The notes under the pieces: generated by a model
The model's database searches: none
Told to the model about the DNA's origin: nothing
What the model saw: the letters and a program-made list of their open reading frames with translations, nothing else
Shown: one piece after another, positions 11,310 to 23,548 of the stretch
Position numbering within the stretch: the stretch's first letter is position 1
How the letters are laid out: each line of letters opens with the position of its first letter
Translations under genes and position numbers: made by a program
Assembly (NCBI GenBank): GCA_949358305.1
Contig: OX442318.1
Coordinates: 13,498,517-13,562,516 of the forward strand
Source of the DNA: Strigamia acuminata
Taxonomy: Eukaryota > Arthropoda > Chilopoda > Geophilomorpha > Linotaeniidae
Direction: 5' to 3'
DNA: 64,000 nt

Positions 11310-11515
11310 TGTTGTTTTATTGAATGTTATATTCCTGTCCGCCAGGTGTCTTTACCACCTGTGCACCTGTATTTGGCACTGACCAATCAGTGCCCTGTTT
11401 TGTATTTAGTGCTCCGCGCACTTTTAAACATCTGTTTTAGATTAAAACCATCACTGTTAATATTTTCACCTAACAACCACGCGTCTCCATTTTTATGCCT
11501 CCAACATATTAGAAC
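11310..11515 (+). repeat. 3' LTR of Copia C
   Basis: A 206-bp segment starts TGTTG after a purine-rich CAGGGGAAG and ends CCAACA, giving perfect TGTTG/CAACA ends. The length is normal for a Copia LTR. The 5' copy is not in the window, so the boundary rests on the end motifs alone. Confidence 0.65.
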
Positions 11516-11586
11516 AAAAACTACAGAAGTGAATATAGCAATAAGATTGTTACTGTGCGTTGAATTTGATTTTTCCGGTTTGATTA

Positions 11587-13964
11587 CTAATCAATGAAAT
11601 ATTCGACGAGTCCAAAAATTGATAGACCAGTCAAAATAGAGATAATCGACCCAATTTGACATAGCAGTTTTATAATGGTAATTTCTTTGAACTCTTCAAT
11701 TTCTTCTCGGATATTGCTACTAATAATGTATTTTATTTCGGTGTAACCGTTAACATCTAGGAATTTAAGTGTAGGTAGGAATATTGTTTCTTCACAGCGT
11801 AGCAAACATGAACACTCCTTCTGAGGATCAGTCTTGAATTGAGACTCCAGATAAATTTTGCGAGTCATTTCAGCTGTTTCTTGATTTCTGCAGAGAGGTA
11901 GCTCGTTCGCATCCATGAATGGTAATCTAATAAAGTAGCAGTGATAGCATCCGCAAATACTATTTAAAACACATTCGGTACCTGCAATCGAATGATTGTT
12001 TGGCGAGTTTCATTTCATAACATTTTCGTTCACATTCCGAAACTACATCGTTTGCTTGACAAGGAGACTTCGGAGTATTTATTCGAATTAACTGAAAAAA
12101 AATTGGGAACTATCTGTGCTTTTTAAAATTAAATTAGAAAAAATTACCGTTTGACGCAAAAAATCGACTTGAAGTCTACTAACACGATATAAAAAAAACA
12201 GATGTTTCAGGTCAAAAAATTGATTTGGCGGCAGAAATAAGTGCTGCAATTAAAAACAAATACTGTAATTGCATGAACAAAAAATGAATATTACAAAAAT
12301 ATAACTCACTGGTTGATGGTAATAGCACACAGGAATATATGTCATATGTCTGTATGGTTCCTTTCTTCTGTAATATAGTGTGTTTTGGTTTGGATCATGT
12401 GGGAGGTCAACTGCACATGTGTTAAAACATCGAAATAAATAAGACTGAGCATACATACACTTGTCGTTTATTTATTTCTACCTGTTCTAAATTCAGTGCA
12501 GATTCCAAATACTGTTGACAACTCTGATATATTTGCAAATTCCATGACACGATTGATTTTGTCATACTGTAAAATTTATTGTTTGTAAATAATAGGCGGT
12601 CATGGGATTGTAATTTGGTAGTTCCGGAAATTGTTGAAAAAAAGTTCTGAAATTTGGGATGAAAATCTTCAGAAATTTTTGACAAAATTTTTAGAAATTT
12701 AGAAATTTTAGAAAAATGTTTGAGGTTTTTTTTTTTTTTTTTTTTACAGTCGAGAAGATTCTAGGGCAATTGGAAGAGGATTAAGGAATAGAATTCAAAT
12801 TATTCTTGACAACCCATAAAACAAAATTCTCGGGAAAAATGCACTTTGTGGTAAAATATTTTCATTTGCTTACTTCCTGCCCATTGATTATTATAGAATA
12901 ATTTGCAAAATTATTTTTAGTGGCATTCCATAATTGGAGTGTGTCATTTGCGATTTTAGACAACGGATGGAGTAAATCTAAGAGTTGGTAATTTTCACAA
13001 CTATCATTCAGTCTTGTAGCTAAATTTAGCTTTGCTTCATGAATCTTATCATTGTCTTTACAATCAATAATGACTGGAAATTTAATGATCTTGTCTCTAA
13101 CCAGAATAACAGTCTTGACGATTGGAAAATCAAAATACGAACTGATCGAGTTGTAAACATTGTACCCCGAGATGACAATCAGAAATATGAATAGGCAATT
13201 TTTCAATTTATTTGTGCGAGAGGTTGGATTTGGTAATTTCTTCGTTCCTTCAAGAATAGTTTGAATTTTGTTTTTCAACTTGGAATTTTGTTTCCTTCTT
13301 GCGTGCAACTTGATGAAAGGAATTTTACAACTGTATACACAAATTTCCATCAGTGTCAGACAAGACATTCCGAAATACAGTCCGATGTTTCCACCCACAT
13401 CACACAGCAGAGATATTAGATCGTAAGAGAAATGCTGTTGCAATGTTCGAACATATTGATTAACGACGTAAACTTCCACAGCAGGGTGAGGATTTGGGAT
13501 GTGATAATACGCTATGCTTTGTTGTGTCACGTCGCATAGATCGAGACATTTGCAGTATTTGAGTATATCTCTACTTGAGCGGATAAACATGGTCCAATTG
13601 AGGAATTCATTTCTTAAATCACTGTCATTGCATTTTGGTAGATGTCTTGCTTCATAAAATGGAAATCTGCAAGTTAGTTTAGTTTTATTGAATTCAGTTC
13701 TTCATTAGTTGAAAATTGATGTAATCGTTTGCTATTTACACCAGGCACATTCATATACAAACTTAACGTGTACATTTTTACATTTAAACAGATTTAAAAC
13801 ACAAACACGTTTAAATGATTATGAATGGAAAAGGTAATTTTCAATAACCTCATAAAGATTAGACTGATCTCATACCTGCATTTCATCATTTTAAGAAGAC
13901 AAGTACGCAAACAGTTGTGTAAATTATTATTGCAAGGATTCCGTTTAGTATTGATGAAGTGATA
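11587..13964 (-). CDS. DEG/ENaC channel gene, 3' part: end of unit 1, all of unit 2
   Basis: Exons on the minus strand, chosen by GT-AG sites and matching phase, are 13964-13876, 13666-12874, 12666-12568, 12521-12482, 12410-12310, 12243-12148, 12091-12022 and 11981-11587 (stop). The first two finish a DEG/ENaC subunit: a cysteine-rich stretch (CNNNLHNCLRTC), then the second membrane segment with the GMS filter (GLYFGMSCLTLMEI). The same 793-bp exon then continues without a stop, and with no methionine after LMEI, into a second first-membrane segment (LFIFLIVISGYNVY) followed by FPVIIDC. Later exons give GICTEF, a C-x3-C-x8-CGC block, CSCLLRC and a second pore segment (ILTGLSIFGLVEYF). The protein is thus two sodium-channel subunits in tandem. 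Introns within unit 2 are about 40-71 bp apart from one of about 200 bp. The last intron (12021-11982, 40 bp) is set by phase and the cysteine pattern. Confidence 0.8.
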
Positions 13965-14173
13965 CTGAAACAGGAGTTACAAATAACCAATTACCAATAA
14001 AAAAAACAAAATAAAGTGTGTGTGCTTAAGATCACACAAGAGAAGTGTAACTTCCAGAGATCTTTATCTGAAATGATAGCTAATTTCTGCTTCCTCAATT
14101 CGAAAAAGCTATTGCGCCAAAAGTAGTTTCGGTTTAAAAATATATTTTTTTATAACTCTTTTTGGGAAAATTT
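13965..14173 (-). other. Remainder of DEG/ENaC intron left of Gypsy F
   Basis: AT-rich intronic DNA between the F insertion and the acceptor used by the exon at 13964. The last four bases (ATTT, 14170-14173) are one copy of the target duplication of F. Confidence 0.7.
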
Positions 14174-15169
14174 TGTCGCGCTCAACTCGGTCTGTCGCTG
14201 ATACGTGGTATGAGTCACTCTCTGATCTCGCAATACCGCTTTACTCAAGCGGTTACCCAAATAATGTAACACGGCAAGACAATGTAAAAGGTAAATATAA
14301 TAAATGTATTTATTATACGGGAATATACAGTTAAAAGGGAATAAAATATGTAAGGGAATAAAAAGGTAAAAGGAAAGGGGTGTGAAGTTGGCGGGAAACT
14401 GGTCGAGGTCGTCCTTTGTCGCTGTGGATCCAAGATGGCGTCCGCGTGGCAACGTGGTGTCGTCTTGGGCCGGCGTGGCAATGAATGGCGTCCTCGTCTC
14501 ACGTTTCTCGTTCGGTCCTTCGGGCTCACGCTGGTCGGGCGCGAGTGAATGCCTGAAAGGTCTTACTTCTGGTCTGTTGTCTAGGTTTAGGGTTTTTTGT
14601 AGGTGTCCGGCGATCACACAGCGGCGGACGCTTGGTGGTTCCCGGCGATACACACAGCGGCGGGAACGCTCGTCGTGGTTACTGCAATTTAGGCTTGTGC
14701 GACCGTTTGTCTGCACAACTCGCTAAATTGGAGTAGGTTTACTATTTCTAGCTGGCTTGCTAAAATAGTGTGGTAATCTTGTTTCGCAGGTTACTCTGCG
14801 GAGGTTAACACAAATCAATCGTACTCACGTTGAAAGTCCCTTGTCCTAGGTCACTCCTGAAGTCTTTGTACTTAGGCTTGATCGTTTTAGGACGTTTGGC
14901 TTTTACGTGTATCTTGGTTGATTTTTGTGTTGGTTCTGCCCGCTCAGTGCAAGGCGAATTCCTTTGCACAAAGCGGGGGGTGACAGGTGACTAAAGCCAC
15001 CCAATAGTGGAGAAGACGAATCTCCCCCACTCCCCCAGGGCAGACGCCCGTCCATTGACTGGATGTCAATGCTCTGAGGGAAGGGAGGCGCGCGTGCGAC
15101 TCCCCTTCTTTACCCGTATGTAGGCCACGAGAGAAACTCTTCGTGCCCCACCCCAGTCGGGTCACCACA
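14174..15169 (-). repeat. 3' LTR of Gypsy F
   Basis: This is the 996-bp direct repeat of 37372-38367. On the element's strand it begins TGTGGTGACCCG and ends GCGCGACA. No difference from the 5' copy was noticed, which implies a young insertion. A CGCCATCTTGG (YY1-like, element strand) lies near 14431-14441. Confidence 0.93.
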
Positions 15170-15190
15170 CGTCCCCCTCCCAGCTCTGAC
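15170..15190 (-). promoter_or_regulatory. Polypurine tract of Gypsy F
   Basis: On the element strand a purine-rich run (GAGCTGGGAGGGGGACG) abuts the 3' LTR start TGTGG. This is the expected plus-strand primer. Confidence 0.7.
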
Positions 15191-15208
15191 CGCCGGTGTT
15201 CGGAGCGA

Positions 15209-17035
15209 TCAATCCTTCTTGCTGGGACCCGACGCTGGATCCATCGCCTGGGCGAAACTCACTCCAGGGACGGGCGGCTCAGCGCCGGGCGGCACAACGC
15301 CGGGCGGCAAAACCAGATCTCCAACCAAGGCTGAAGACTGGTCGCGGGGGTCCTCGTGCTCGGAAATAAAGCACAAATCGTGGCCGCCGGCTGGCTCGTA
15401 CGGGGCACGCCTCCTCTCATGCAGCCAAACCCGCGGAATGAACGCCGAAAACCCGGAATTGGTGTGCCGGATTGCGTTCGCCTCCGCGGCCGTTCGAGGC
15501 GCACGGTGGGCCCTCAGCAAACGCTGATGGAGGATCAAATCGGTGGTCTGGCGCACCTGGTTGTGTAGCCAAACGAATACCGATTTCCCCTTGTCTCTCT
15601 GCGCGAGGATGAATTTGCGCGTCGCCGTCGTCATCGACAGCTGAGAGAACTCGTCACACAACTTCTCATAATAGTTCGTCTGAAGCTTCGCCGCTTTCGC
15701 TGGCTTGGCGCTCTTCGGAACTACCGCTTGTTGGACAGTCTCTTCCCGCGCTTGTTGGGCTGCGGGAGGCGTCAGGCTCTGGCGAGCGGCGGACATCGTT
15801 GGTGGCGTCCGACATAACAAGCGTCTGGGCTTACCCGCCGCATCTGATAGGACGGGTGTCTGTGGTGTCGCCGCTGGTGGCATCGGTGGCGGCGGCGGAG
15901 GTGGAGTTGGGGCTCCACGTGAAGCAGTCGAAGAGGCGGCGTTGCTCTCCATCGGCTCTTCACTCGTGACCATCATTGCGTGTGACTGCGCTGACGGTGT
16001 TGGCTCCCACGTGGTAACGGCGTGGCGGAAGGCCATGCTCCGCAACTTATACCCCTCCCATTCGGGGTTCACCACGTCCCGGGTCAGCTCGAAGCGAGTC
16101 ATCGCCGGGTTGGGGAGAATGGCGCTCCATTCCCCAACGAGTGCGCGAGGTATCTGCACACCCTCTCTGTCTACTACGGACCAACAGGCCATCGCCTGTC
16201 GTCCGACCCCAAAGAGCGAGGGGGTCAATAACTGGACCATGATTTTCGTCAAAGCCAGCTGTAGACTGCGCCGATTTACAGGGTTGCTGCGATCAGGATC
16301 TGCAGCGAACGCGCGCGAGTGGTGCCGCATCATCGAAATCCCCCACTCGATGAAATGGCGCTGAGTGACGTCGGCGCCCTGCAGAGCAGCGGCGGCGGCC
16401 CTCGGGTCCTCCATCACAAATGCGAAGGCCAAGAGCTCTTCGATCGACGGATTGGCTGCTTCTCGAGCCAGCCGTGCGTTTTCGTCACGCTGTTCATACC
16501 ACATCGCGGTGCGGTCGTGTCTTGCCTTGCTCGGGTAATATTCTCCGAAGCGGGCGTTATGGCATTCCCGCGCAATGCTCTGGTGAACGGGCAACATCAC
16601 CGAGTCGTCGACGGCCAAGTTCGGCGTAGTGCTCGAACCCGGCATCGGCGGCGGCGGCGGCGGGGGCTGCGTCGGCGGCGGCAGCGGCTGTGTCGGCGGC
16701 GGCAGCGTCAGGGACTGCTGTGCTGGCAACGGTTGCGACGTTGATGACTGCGTCGGCAACAGCAACGTCAAAGACTGTTGTGTTGGCGGTGGCAGCGTCG
16801 CTTGCACTCCAGTCGGCGTGACTTGGAGTGCCGGGAGCTGGCTTACAGTACTCGTCGGTGGAACGACGGCCGTAGGCGCGTTTTCTACACGCGGTCGCGA
16901 ATTGACATACTCGCTTAACCACCGTGCCACTTCGTGTGGAATCACGGTACCATGCTCGACGACGCCCATCTTGCGAGCGAACTGCATCGCGGGGTCGAAA
17001 CGCGACAATTTCTTGCGTTTCATCTGGGTGATGAT
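15209..17035 (-). pseudogene. Third ORF of Gypsy F, 3' part (cut by Copia D)
   Basis: This is the C-terminal part, about 608 codons, of a GC-rich frame downstream of pol. The frame enters from the Copia D insertion site at 17035 in phase with 22503-23548; together they would be near 960 codons if translation starts at 23548. It contains proline/glutamine-rich repeats with PPPPPPP runs, then a mixed helical region (around LLAFAFVMEDPRAAAAALQG), a second proline-rich stretch and a basic segment. No envelope hallmark (signal peptide, late membrane anchor) is seen here. I do not recognise the protein. Its position after integrase fits an accessory or structural ORF of a large Gypsy element; that is inference. 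The ATG at 17023 is internal. Confidence 0.7.
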
Positions 17036-17519
17036 TGACGATGATAAGTGAAGTTGTCAACGCCGGGAAATAAACTGGAGACGAAACGAAAGTCATTTTG
17101 TGCCTGAAAACCGCACAAACGCGTCGGCCATCTTTATTCAGGCAAGAACAGGTGAGCAAGTGAATATGTACAAGTGTCGAGGCTATTTGCCCTCGATCTA
17201 AAAGTAGAACAAATCATCCTGATGGAAAGGTTGATTTGTTCTTTACATAACCAAAGTAAAGATAACTCAAAACCAGCATTAACACTGGATAATGCACTGG
17301 GGGAAATAATAGATAAACTAAATCATAGCAGACGACAACTCGAAATCCATTGTGAAACATGAGCCAACTGGAATGCTAAGCATGTATTAAAACAATCCAA
17401 AGCAGTTGGCTCTCGATTTCGGGTACAGTAAACAATGCGACCCGAATTTCGCCTTTAACGCACTTAGCCAGAAAAGGTGCGCCGTTAATACGTGAAATGA
17501 AAACTGCTTTGACCCAACA
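17036..17519 (-). repeat. 3' LTR of Copia D
   Basis: 484 bp, seemingly identical to 22019-22502. Compared with the E LTR, differences are confined to roughly the first 110 bp on the element strand; the rest matches. A polypurine tract (TTTAGAGGGGGTTC on the element strand) abuts it at 17520-17533. Confidence 0.93.
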
Positions 17520-17573
17520 GAACCCCCTCTAAACAGTTATCCATTTCAATCAAAAATGTGATCGCATAATGCG

Positions 17574-20500
17574 TCAAGACGTGGGCGGGAAACCCACTTG
17601 GCCATAATGTCTGCGATGTGCAGCGCGGACTTTATTCCGATCGAAGATGTAAATCCCCTTAACCATTTCCTTGCCCCAATCCTCATTGCTGAGACCAGTC
17701 ATGGTATCTCCTAAGGTACCTTGTCTTAAGTAACAAAAACTCGCAAATGGTGGAGGAACTTGTGCCCGCGGTTTCGCTTTAAAATCGAATAACCCTGCAT
17801 CATATTCGTAGTCCTCCTCCTCACACCACCTCACTACATCGATACGACTTCTAAATCGAGTGCCCGTTGGTGCAATGTAGTGAATGAAAACATGTCCGGC
17901 TTGTGCTCCGGATTTCCTAATGTATTCTACTCGTTTCCATTTCGTGATATCAATTTGTTGTAATTCAACTCCCCCAACTGCCCCAGTATGCCTGCCCCTT
18001 ACATTAGGAGACTGTGCCACTGCCTCTTCATATCTGGCATCATCGTCACTGCCTTCACTTGGAGTAGCATCTCCTGCAGTGTGAGCGACATCCTCTGGTA
18101 AATTAGGGTCTAATTGGGGTAATGGAGCAGGCTGAGACGTAGATGCCTCATCCTCTGGCTCCGTCGTCGTTGCAGGAATAGTCTGCTGCGTAGGAGGTTC
18201 AACAGTTTGTTGTGTTGTCGACACAGGGGGACTTTGAGGAACTTCCTCCTCTTCTGCTTCGGATTCGCTAATTAGATGAATATAATCATCAGATCCAAAC
18301 CCCCTCTTAGCCTCAACACTTCCCAATCCTTTTGAAACTGTTTGTGTTCCCTCGTACCAATATTGATTCTCATCAATTTTTACATGTTTTGATGCAAAGA
18401 CTTTGTTCTTGTGTGGGTCCCAAATCCTGTATCCAGCTGTGGTTATTGCATAACCAATTAGGGCCCCCGACCAAGCTCTACTGTCTAGTTTGCTTTTCCG
18501 AGTTTGCGCTGGGATGTGCACATACACTTTCGACCCAATACAGCGCAAATGTCGCACTGACATACGACGTCCGAAAAATACGTTATAGGGAGTCCGTCCC
18601 TGTAAACTCGAGTGAGGGTATCTATTTTTCAAATACACAATGGTATTTGCCAACTCAGCCCATAAAAAGTGTGGAAATCCATTTTCCAATTCCATAGCTC
18701 GCACCCCCTCTATGACGGTGCGATTCGATCGCTCCGCGACCGAATTCATCTCGGGGCTGTAGGCGTTGGTCCGTTCACACTTGATTCCGCAAGATTTAGT
18801 ATAATTATCCCATTCTTTGGACACAAACTCACCCCCCCTATCTGTGCGGATCGTTTTAACCTTTCTAGAAGTCGCACGCTCGACTTCTGCTTGCCATACT
18901 TTAAAATGGGCAAAAGTTTCACTTTTATGTTTTAGAAAACTGATCCACATATATCTGGAGTGGTCGTCCACAATAATGAGATAATACTCAGCCCCCCCTA
19001 AGGATTTGCATGATGCGGCCCCCCAAAGATCCATATGAATTAAATCTAAGATTCCCTTGGATTTGATCTCGGCTATTGGAGAAAAGGTTGCTCTAACCCG
19101 CTTGGCCCTATTACACGCATCACAAGGAGAAGCCAATTCATTGCTTAATTTAACGCCAAAAACCTCTGTGGATTTTTGCATCATCACAATGCCCTTTGAA
19201 TTTAGGTGGCCCATTCTGCCATGCCAAAAATCCATCGGTATCGCTTTATCATTGTCTAATTTCTTCCCATTATTATCGTTATTATCAGCTGTTAAAGCTG
19301 TTTTAACCGGTCCCACTACTGTAGGTTTAGTCTGTTTCACTCCAATCTGATTAACCCCCTGTACCACATTACTAAACGTGCGCGCATTGTTCGCATTGCT
19401 CGCATTATTCACTGCGCCATTTGTTGCAACAATCGTTTTCCCATTCGATTGCACATTAGAAGTGGTTAGTTCACACTTAACTTTAGGCATGGTTAATACA
19501 GTTTGTTTTACACAATTATTTATGCCAACTGCCTCCTTCTGCGCAGGGATGGCAGTTGCATTTACAGAGGTGACAGACACATGTCCGTTAACTTTATATA
19601 GACGATTACTAAGTCGTACCGCTGTTATCGATGGGTCTTCAATCCTTTTCCGAAATAAAGTCATTTTGCCGTCTGCAACGTAAGTGCGTAAGCCAGCCTC
19701 ATCAGTGCGCCCGAGAGAGATAAGATTCTTCCGAAAATTCGGAGCATAATAGACGTTGTTCAAAGTAACAACTCTACTCCTGTTGCCATATGTGGAGATT
19801 AACTCCACAGATCCAATCCCTTCTATTTTAGAGGTCCCTTCCCCTAACTGCACTGTGTAATTGAGAGGCTTAAAATTTGCAAACCACTCTTTGCAAAAGG
19901 CAAAATGGTCAGTAGCACCGGTATCGACGTACCAAGCGGTGTCTACTGGTCCATTTGACAAAAATGACGATACAGGAGGCGGCGGCTCCTCCACTTCCAT
20001 GTAGAGTGAGTCCGGGTCGTCAATCCAATTGTCGACTAAGTTGGCTTTGCGCCCACCACGTCCTCCTTTTCCACGATTTTTCCCACGTGGCTGTCCTCTA
20101 AATTGAGACGTTGGTCCAGCGTTGGACGACTGAGGATTCTGGCCCGTTTTCTTTTGCGAGGGGCATTCTCTCGAGAAATGACCCGAACCGCCGCAATTAT
20201 AACACACACCTTGTTGTGCTGTTGTAGAACCCGTTTTGTTAAATTTCCAGGGTTGTTTTGCCGTAAAAGCACTGGTATCCGGTTGTCCGCTGGCCCCAAA
20301 CGTTGAATCATACGCGTGCATGCGGTTATACTCGGCGAGTAAACGTTCACGCACTTTGACCACGGTAAAATCCGTATCATCCCAATGATACAGTCCCTGT
20401 TTTAAGTTCTCATATTGGGGATCCAAAAAATCGAGATATTGAAATGCTATCTCCTCATCAGTGAGTGTAATCTGCACTTCTTTCAACTCGAGCGCCTTTC

Positions 20501-20915
20501 GATCGACGCGAGATGTAAATACGACCATCTCTTCGCTAGCATTCAGTTTGAGCTGGAGAAACTCCCGACGCAGTCTGGCTTTCCTAGCCCGGGTCGTGGG
20601 TCGATAAGCCTCTTTTAGCGCTTCCCACACCTCGCTCGCGGTGTCTTTGGCGACAGCGACTGACTGCTGGGCTTCATTGCAGCTCAGGCAAAGCGTAGAA
20701 TGTGCTTTTGCCTCTCTCGTCTCGTATTCACGTTTTTCACGCGCCGTTGCGCTTGAAGGCAGGCACGGCTCAGTGCCCATCACGTGAGCCCAAACTCCTT
20801 GCTGCTTTAGAATGAGGGCAATTTGTACACTCCACGTTTCATAGTTCAATCCATTCAGTTTCTTAATCGATTGTCCAAACGATTTATAAACATCGCCATC
20901 CGAATCGTCTGCCAT
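17574..20915 (-). pseudogene. Copia gag-protease-integrase frame lacking RT/RNase H (D)
   Basis: About 1,113 codons. Order is Gag (LNGLNYETWSVQI near the start), a CCHC knuckle (CYNCGGSGHFSREC), aspartic protease (VDTGATDHF), HHCC region (FWHGRMGHLN...CDAC) and integrase (IHMDLWG, RTDRGGEF, NSVAERSNR). After a long acidic linker it enters the start of RT (GIYIFDRNK) and then jumps to a new frame that ends within 20 residues. In another frame, the DNA after the jump encodes what looks like the end of RNase H of element A (KWVSRPRLDALCDHIF against KWLAKPRLNTLCEHIF). An internal deletion therefore removed nearly all of RT-RNase H and shifted frame. The start at 20915 is the first ATG after the leader and gives MADDSDG. 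Confidence 0.92.
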
Positions 20916-22018
20916 TTCGGATTTTTGGAGAAAATGCAGCACAAAACACAAAATTCACACAATTCGTAGCACTTTGCACACAAACAAATACACTTTCCCA
21001 CCAAAATGAAGGCGAATAATATGCAATTCTTCCCGGGGTACAGCTCAATAAGTGAGCACAACTAACTTGACCAGTCGCTACAAGGGCTTCCGTCCGACAC
21101 ACCTGGGGTCGCGGGATCGCCCCCTTGCTTCGAGCAAGCCTGGCCAAGAATAGGATGACACTAGGCGAATGCCTAAAGGGTGCCAAACAAACAAAAGGTC
21201 CCAAAAGCAAAAACTTAAATTTATACAAAGTAATTTCGACCCCGAAAATGCAATAAATAATACGTTGTGAAGGTGGCACGTTGTTTTCCGTTGTTGGCGG
21301 GACAAATTCGTCGCCAAAATTCCAACGGCGATCCACCGACGACGTACGGTGCTCCAACGTAGCAAACGGGCGTGCGCGTATGCACTAACCCGCCCAGAAT
21401 ACGAATTTCGCGTGTATTCTGGTTCCACCAACTTCCTGGTCTTCACTATTGCACTCGTACGTGCAAATAGTGGCTCTTGATCCCGACAATAAACGTCGTT
21501 TGCGCGTGCTCGTCTCGTACGATGCAGCGCACACGTAACTCGCTTCGAAAATATCCGTCCCGTTCGTTTCGCCAAAATTCCGCTTCAAAATAAATGCCTG
21601 CTTGTTCCAGACGATTCCCACGACGATAATTAGTCGCCACGTTGTGTTTTCCTTCGCTGGAAAACTCCACGACGTGAAGAAACGGCCCAAACTCTGCTTA
21701 AACTCGCATCGCACTGGGGGCCGCCATCTTGGAAATGGTCGGCAGCGAAGCTCGACGAATGGCCATTTTCGCTTGAAATGAGCCAAAAATACACGATTAA
21801 TATTCGAAATAAATTCCTTACTGTTCGTAAATGTCCTTTCCAACGCCTAAACACTCGTTGGAACACAGAATCGGCGATGTGAACGTAAATACGACGTTCG
21901 CTCGTCGCGTCAAAGCGCGGATACGGTTCCGCCCAAATTGACGTGTCCGGCGTCGATTTCGTTATGAAATCCGCTGGAAAACTTCACGATTCGGCCATCA
22001 ACCACCCTCTGCTACCAC
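20916..22018 (-). other. Leader and primer-binding site of Copia D
   Basis: One base after the 5' LTR the element strand reads TGGTAGCAGAGGGTGGTT (22017-22000), matching the complement of the 3' end of initiator tRNA-Met apart from one G. The remaining 1.1 kb is untranslated and nearly identical to the E leader (31853-32948). Confidence 0.85.
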
Positions 22019-22502
22019 TGACGATGATAAGTGAAGTTGTCAACGCCGGGAAATAAACTGGAGACGAAACGAAAGTCATTTTGTGCCTGAAAACCGCACA
22101 AACGCGTCGGCCATCTTTATTCAGGCAAGAACAGGTGAGCAAGTGAATATGTACAAGTGTCGAGGCTATTTGCCCTCGATCTAAAAGTAGAACAAATCAT
22201 CCTGATGGAAAGGTTGATTTGTTCTTTACATAACCAAAGTAAAGATAACTCAAAACCAGCATTAACACTGGATAATGCACTGGGGGAAATAATAGATAAA
22301 CTAAATCATAGCAGACGACAACTCGAAATCCATTGTGAAACATGAGCCAACTGGAATGCTAAGCATGTATTAAAACAATCCAAAGCAGTTGGCTCTCGAT
22401 TTCGGGTACAGTAAACAATGCGACCCGAATTTCGCCTTTAACGCACTTAGCCAGAAAAGGTGCGCCGTTAATACGTGAAATGAAAACTGCTTTGACCCAA
22501 CA
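22019..22502 (-). repeat. 5' LTR of Copia D
   Basis: 484 bp, TGTTGGG...CGTCA on the minus strand, followed outside by the duplication ATGAT. Identical by eye to the 3' copy, indicating a recent insertion. Confidence 0.93.
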
Positions 22503-23548
22503 ATGATCTCGCGAAGGTCCCGCGTGTCTGGCGCTAGGACGCGACGCTCCCCGGAAGATCGGCCACTCGACTTCGATCGTGCCTCTCTCGCTTCCTTCGC
22601 TTCGATTGCTTTGAGAGCGTGTTCGGGAAGGGGAATTCCTCGCGCCTCGCAGCGAGCGAAATACCGCTCTTTGCGGTCTCGTTTCCGCTGCTCACGATGA
22701 GTTAGCGGATGTCTGCCGACACGGGGACGAGAGACTCGCTCTTCGTCACCCGAAATCCAGACTTCTCGAGTCTCTTTACCGTCTTTCATCTGACGGTTGA
22801 CGAACACCCTTGGTCTGGTGTAATTCGCGGGGTCGCGCGGTGGCTGCGCTGACGTTCCCGCTCCATCGTTGACGGTCGAGTGCTGTTCGACGCACTGTTT
22901 CTTCGACCGTCCCGGGGAGCGCGATTCGCTGCCCCCGGTTCCCTTGGAGCGCTTGCGCTTCCTTGGGAAATTATATTTGGGGCCGAGAATTCCCAAATAG
23001 TGGAGTTGCCACATTTCAGCTTGTGACGTGAGAATCCCCATTCTCGGTCGCCACTGTGGCGTAACTTCTCCCTGCCGAATCTGCTCGCACCACAGATGTA
23101 TATCGGCGGTGCTCATTCCGTCGTCTTGCAAAATCCGCTCTGCAACCGCCGGCGCAGTGTCGATTAGCTGCTGGCGGTAGTGTTGATACACTTCTTCGCG
23201 GGCCTCCTCGGTCTCGGCCGCTTGCCACGCGAACAACACATGCTCCTCCGCCGGCCTGCCGGAGTATTGGCTCGACAGGGCCGGGTGGAAGATTGGTGAC
23301 TTCGGGTCATCGATGCGAGCGAGCTCTGCAGCGACGACGTTTCGCACCGACTCCGGGAACGCGTCTAGGAGTGTACAATCGTTAACCCAACGCTTGGCGA
23401 GGGCGCGCGAAAATAATACGCGCAGGCGGTATGGCTTCGCATCTTCGCCAAAGCAGCGGCGCAGAAAATCGGGCAGTACGCCTCGATATATGCCCGCTCG
23501 CACTATGCATGCGGGGCTGAGCGCTCCCCATGTGTCTCGGAGCTCCAT
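22503..23548 (-). pseudogene. Third ORF of Gypsy F, 5' part (cut by Copia D)
   Basis: About 348 codons, from the ATG at 23548 to the D insertion. On the minus strand this ATG directly follows a strong acceptor-like sequence (TTTCCATCATTGCAG), so the ORF may be translated from a spliced mRNA, as env genes of retroviruses are. The N-terminal third is helical and charged (RDTWGALSPACIVRAG), the later part is strongly basic (KRKRSKGTGG, REQRKRDRKERY). The frame is also open upstream to 23935 but that part is AT-rich and reads differently. No known domain is recognised. Confidence 0.65.

Larger units (their letters stand above)
9383..11515 (+). mobile_element. Copia element C, 3' part only
   Basis: This is a third Copia-type element, from a different lineage than A and B. 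It begins just upstream of RT and runs through RNase H, a polypurine tract and a short LTR (11310-11515) with the classic TGTTG...CAACA ends. Its 5' half is missing from the window, as expected if B inserted into it. Its right end lies about 70 bp from the stop codon of the DEG/ENaC gene, so C probably landed in or beside that gene's 3' untranslated region. Confidence 0.75.
17036..22502 (-). mobile_element. Copia element D, non-autonomous (RT deleted)
   Basis: Two 484-bp LTRs (17036-17519, 22019-22502) with TGTTGGG...CGTCA ends are flanked by the duplication ATGAT (17031-17035, 22503-22507). Inside are a primer site, a leader, and a gag-protease-integrase frame that stops just after RT begins. 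Full length is 5,467 bp, about 1.4 kb short of what element A suggests. D and E form an inverted pair around the middle of F. Confidence 0.95.

Noticed and set aside
22370-22502. C-terminal tail of the third-ORF frame running into the D LTR
   Set aside because: This part is LTR sequence read by chance after the insertion at 22502/22503.
15209-23548. Third ORF of F as a typical envelope gene
   Set aside because: No signal peptide at its start and no late membrane anchor; composition is proline-rich and basic instead.
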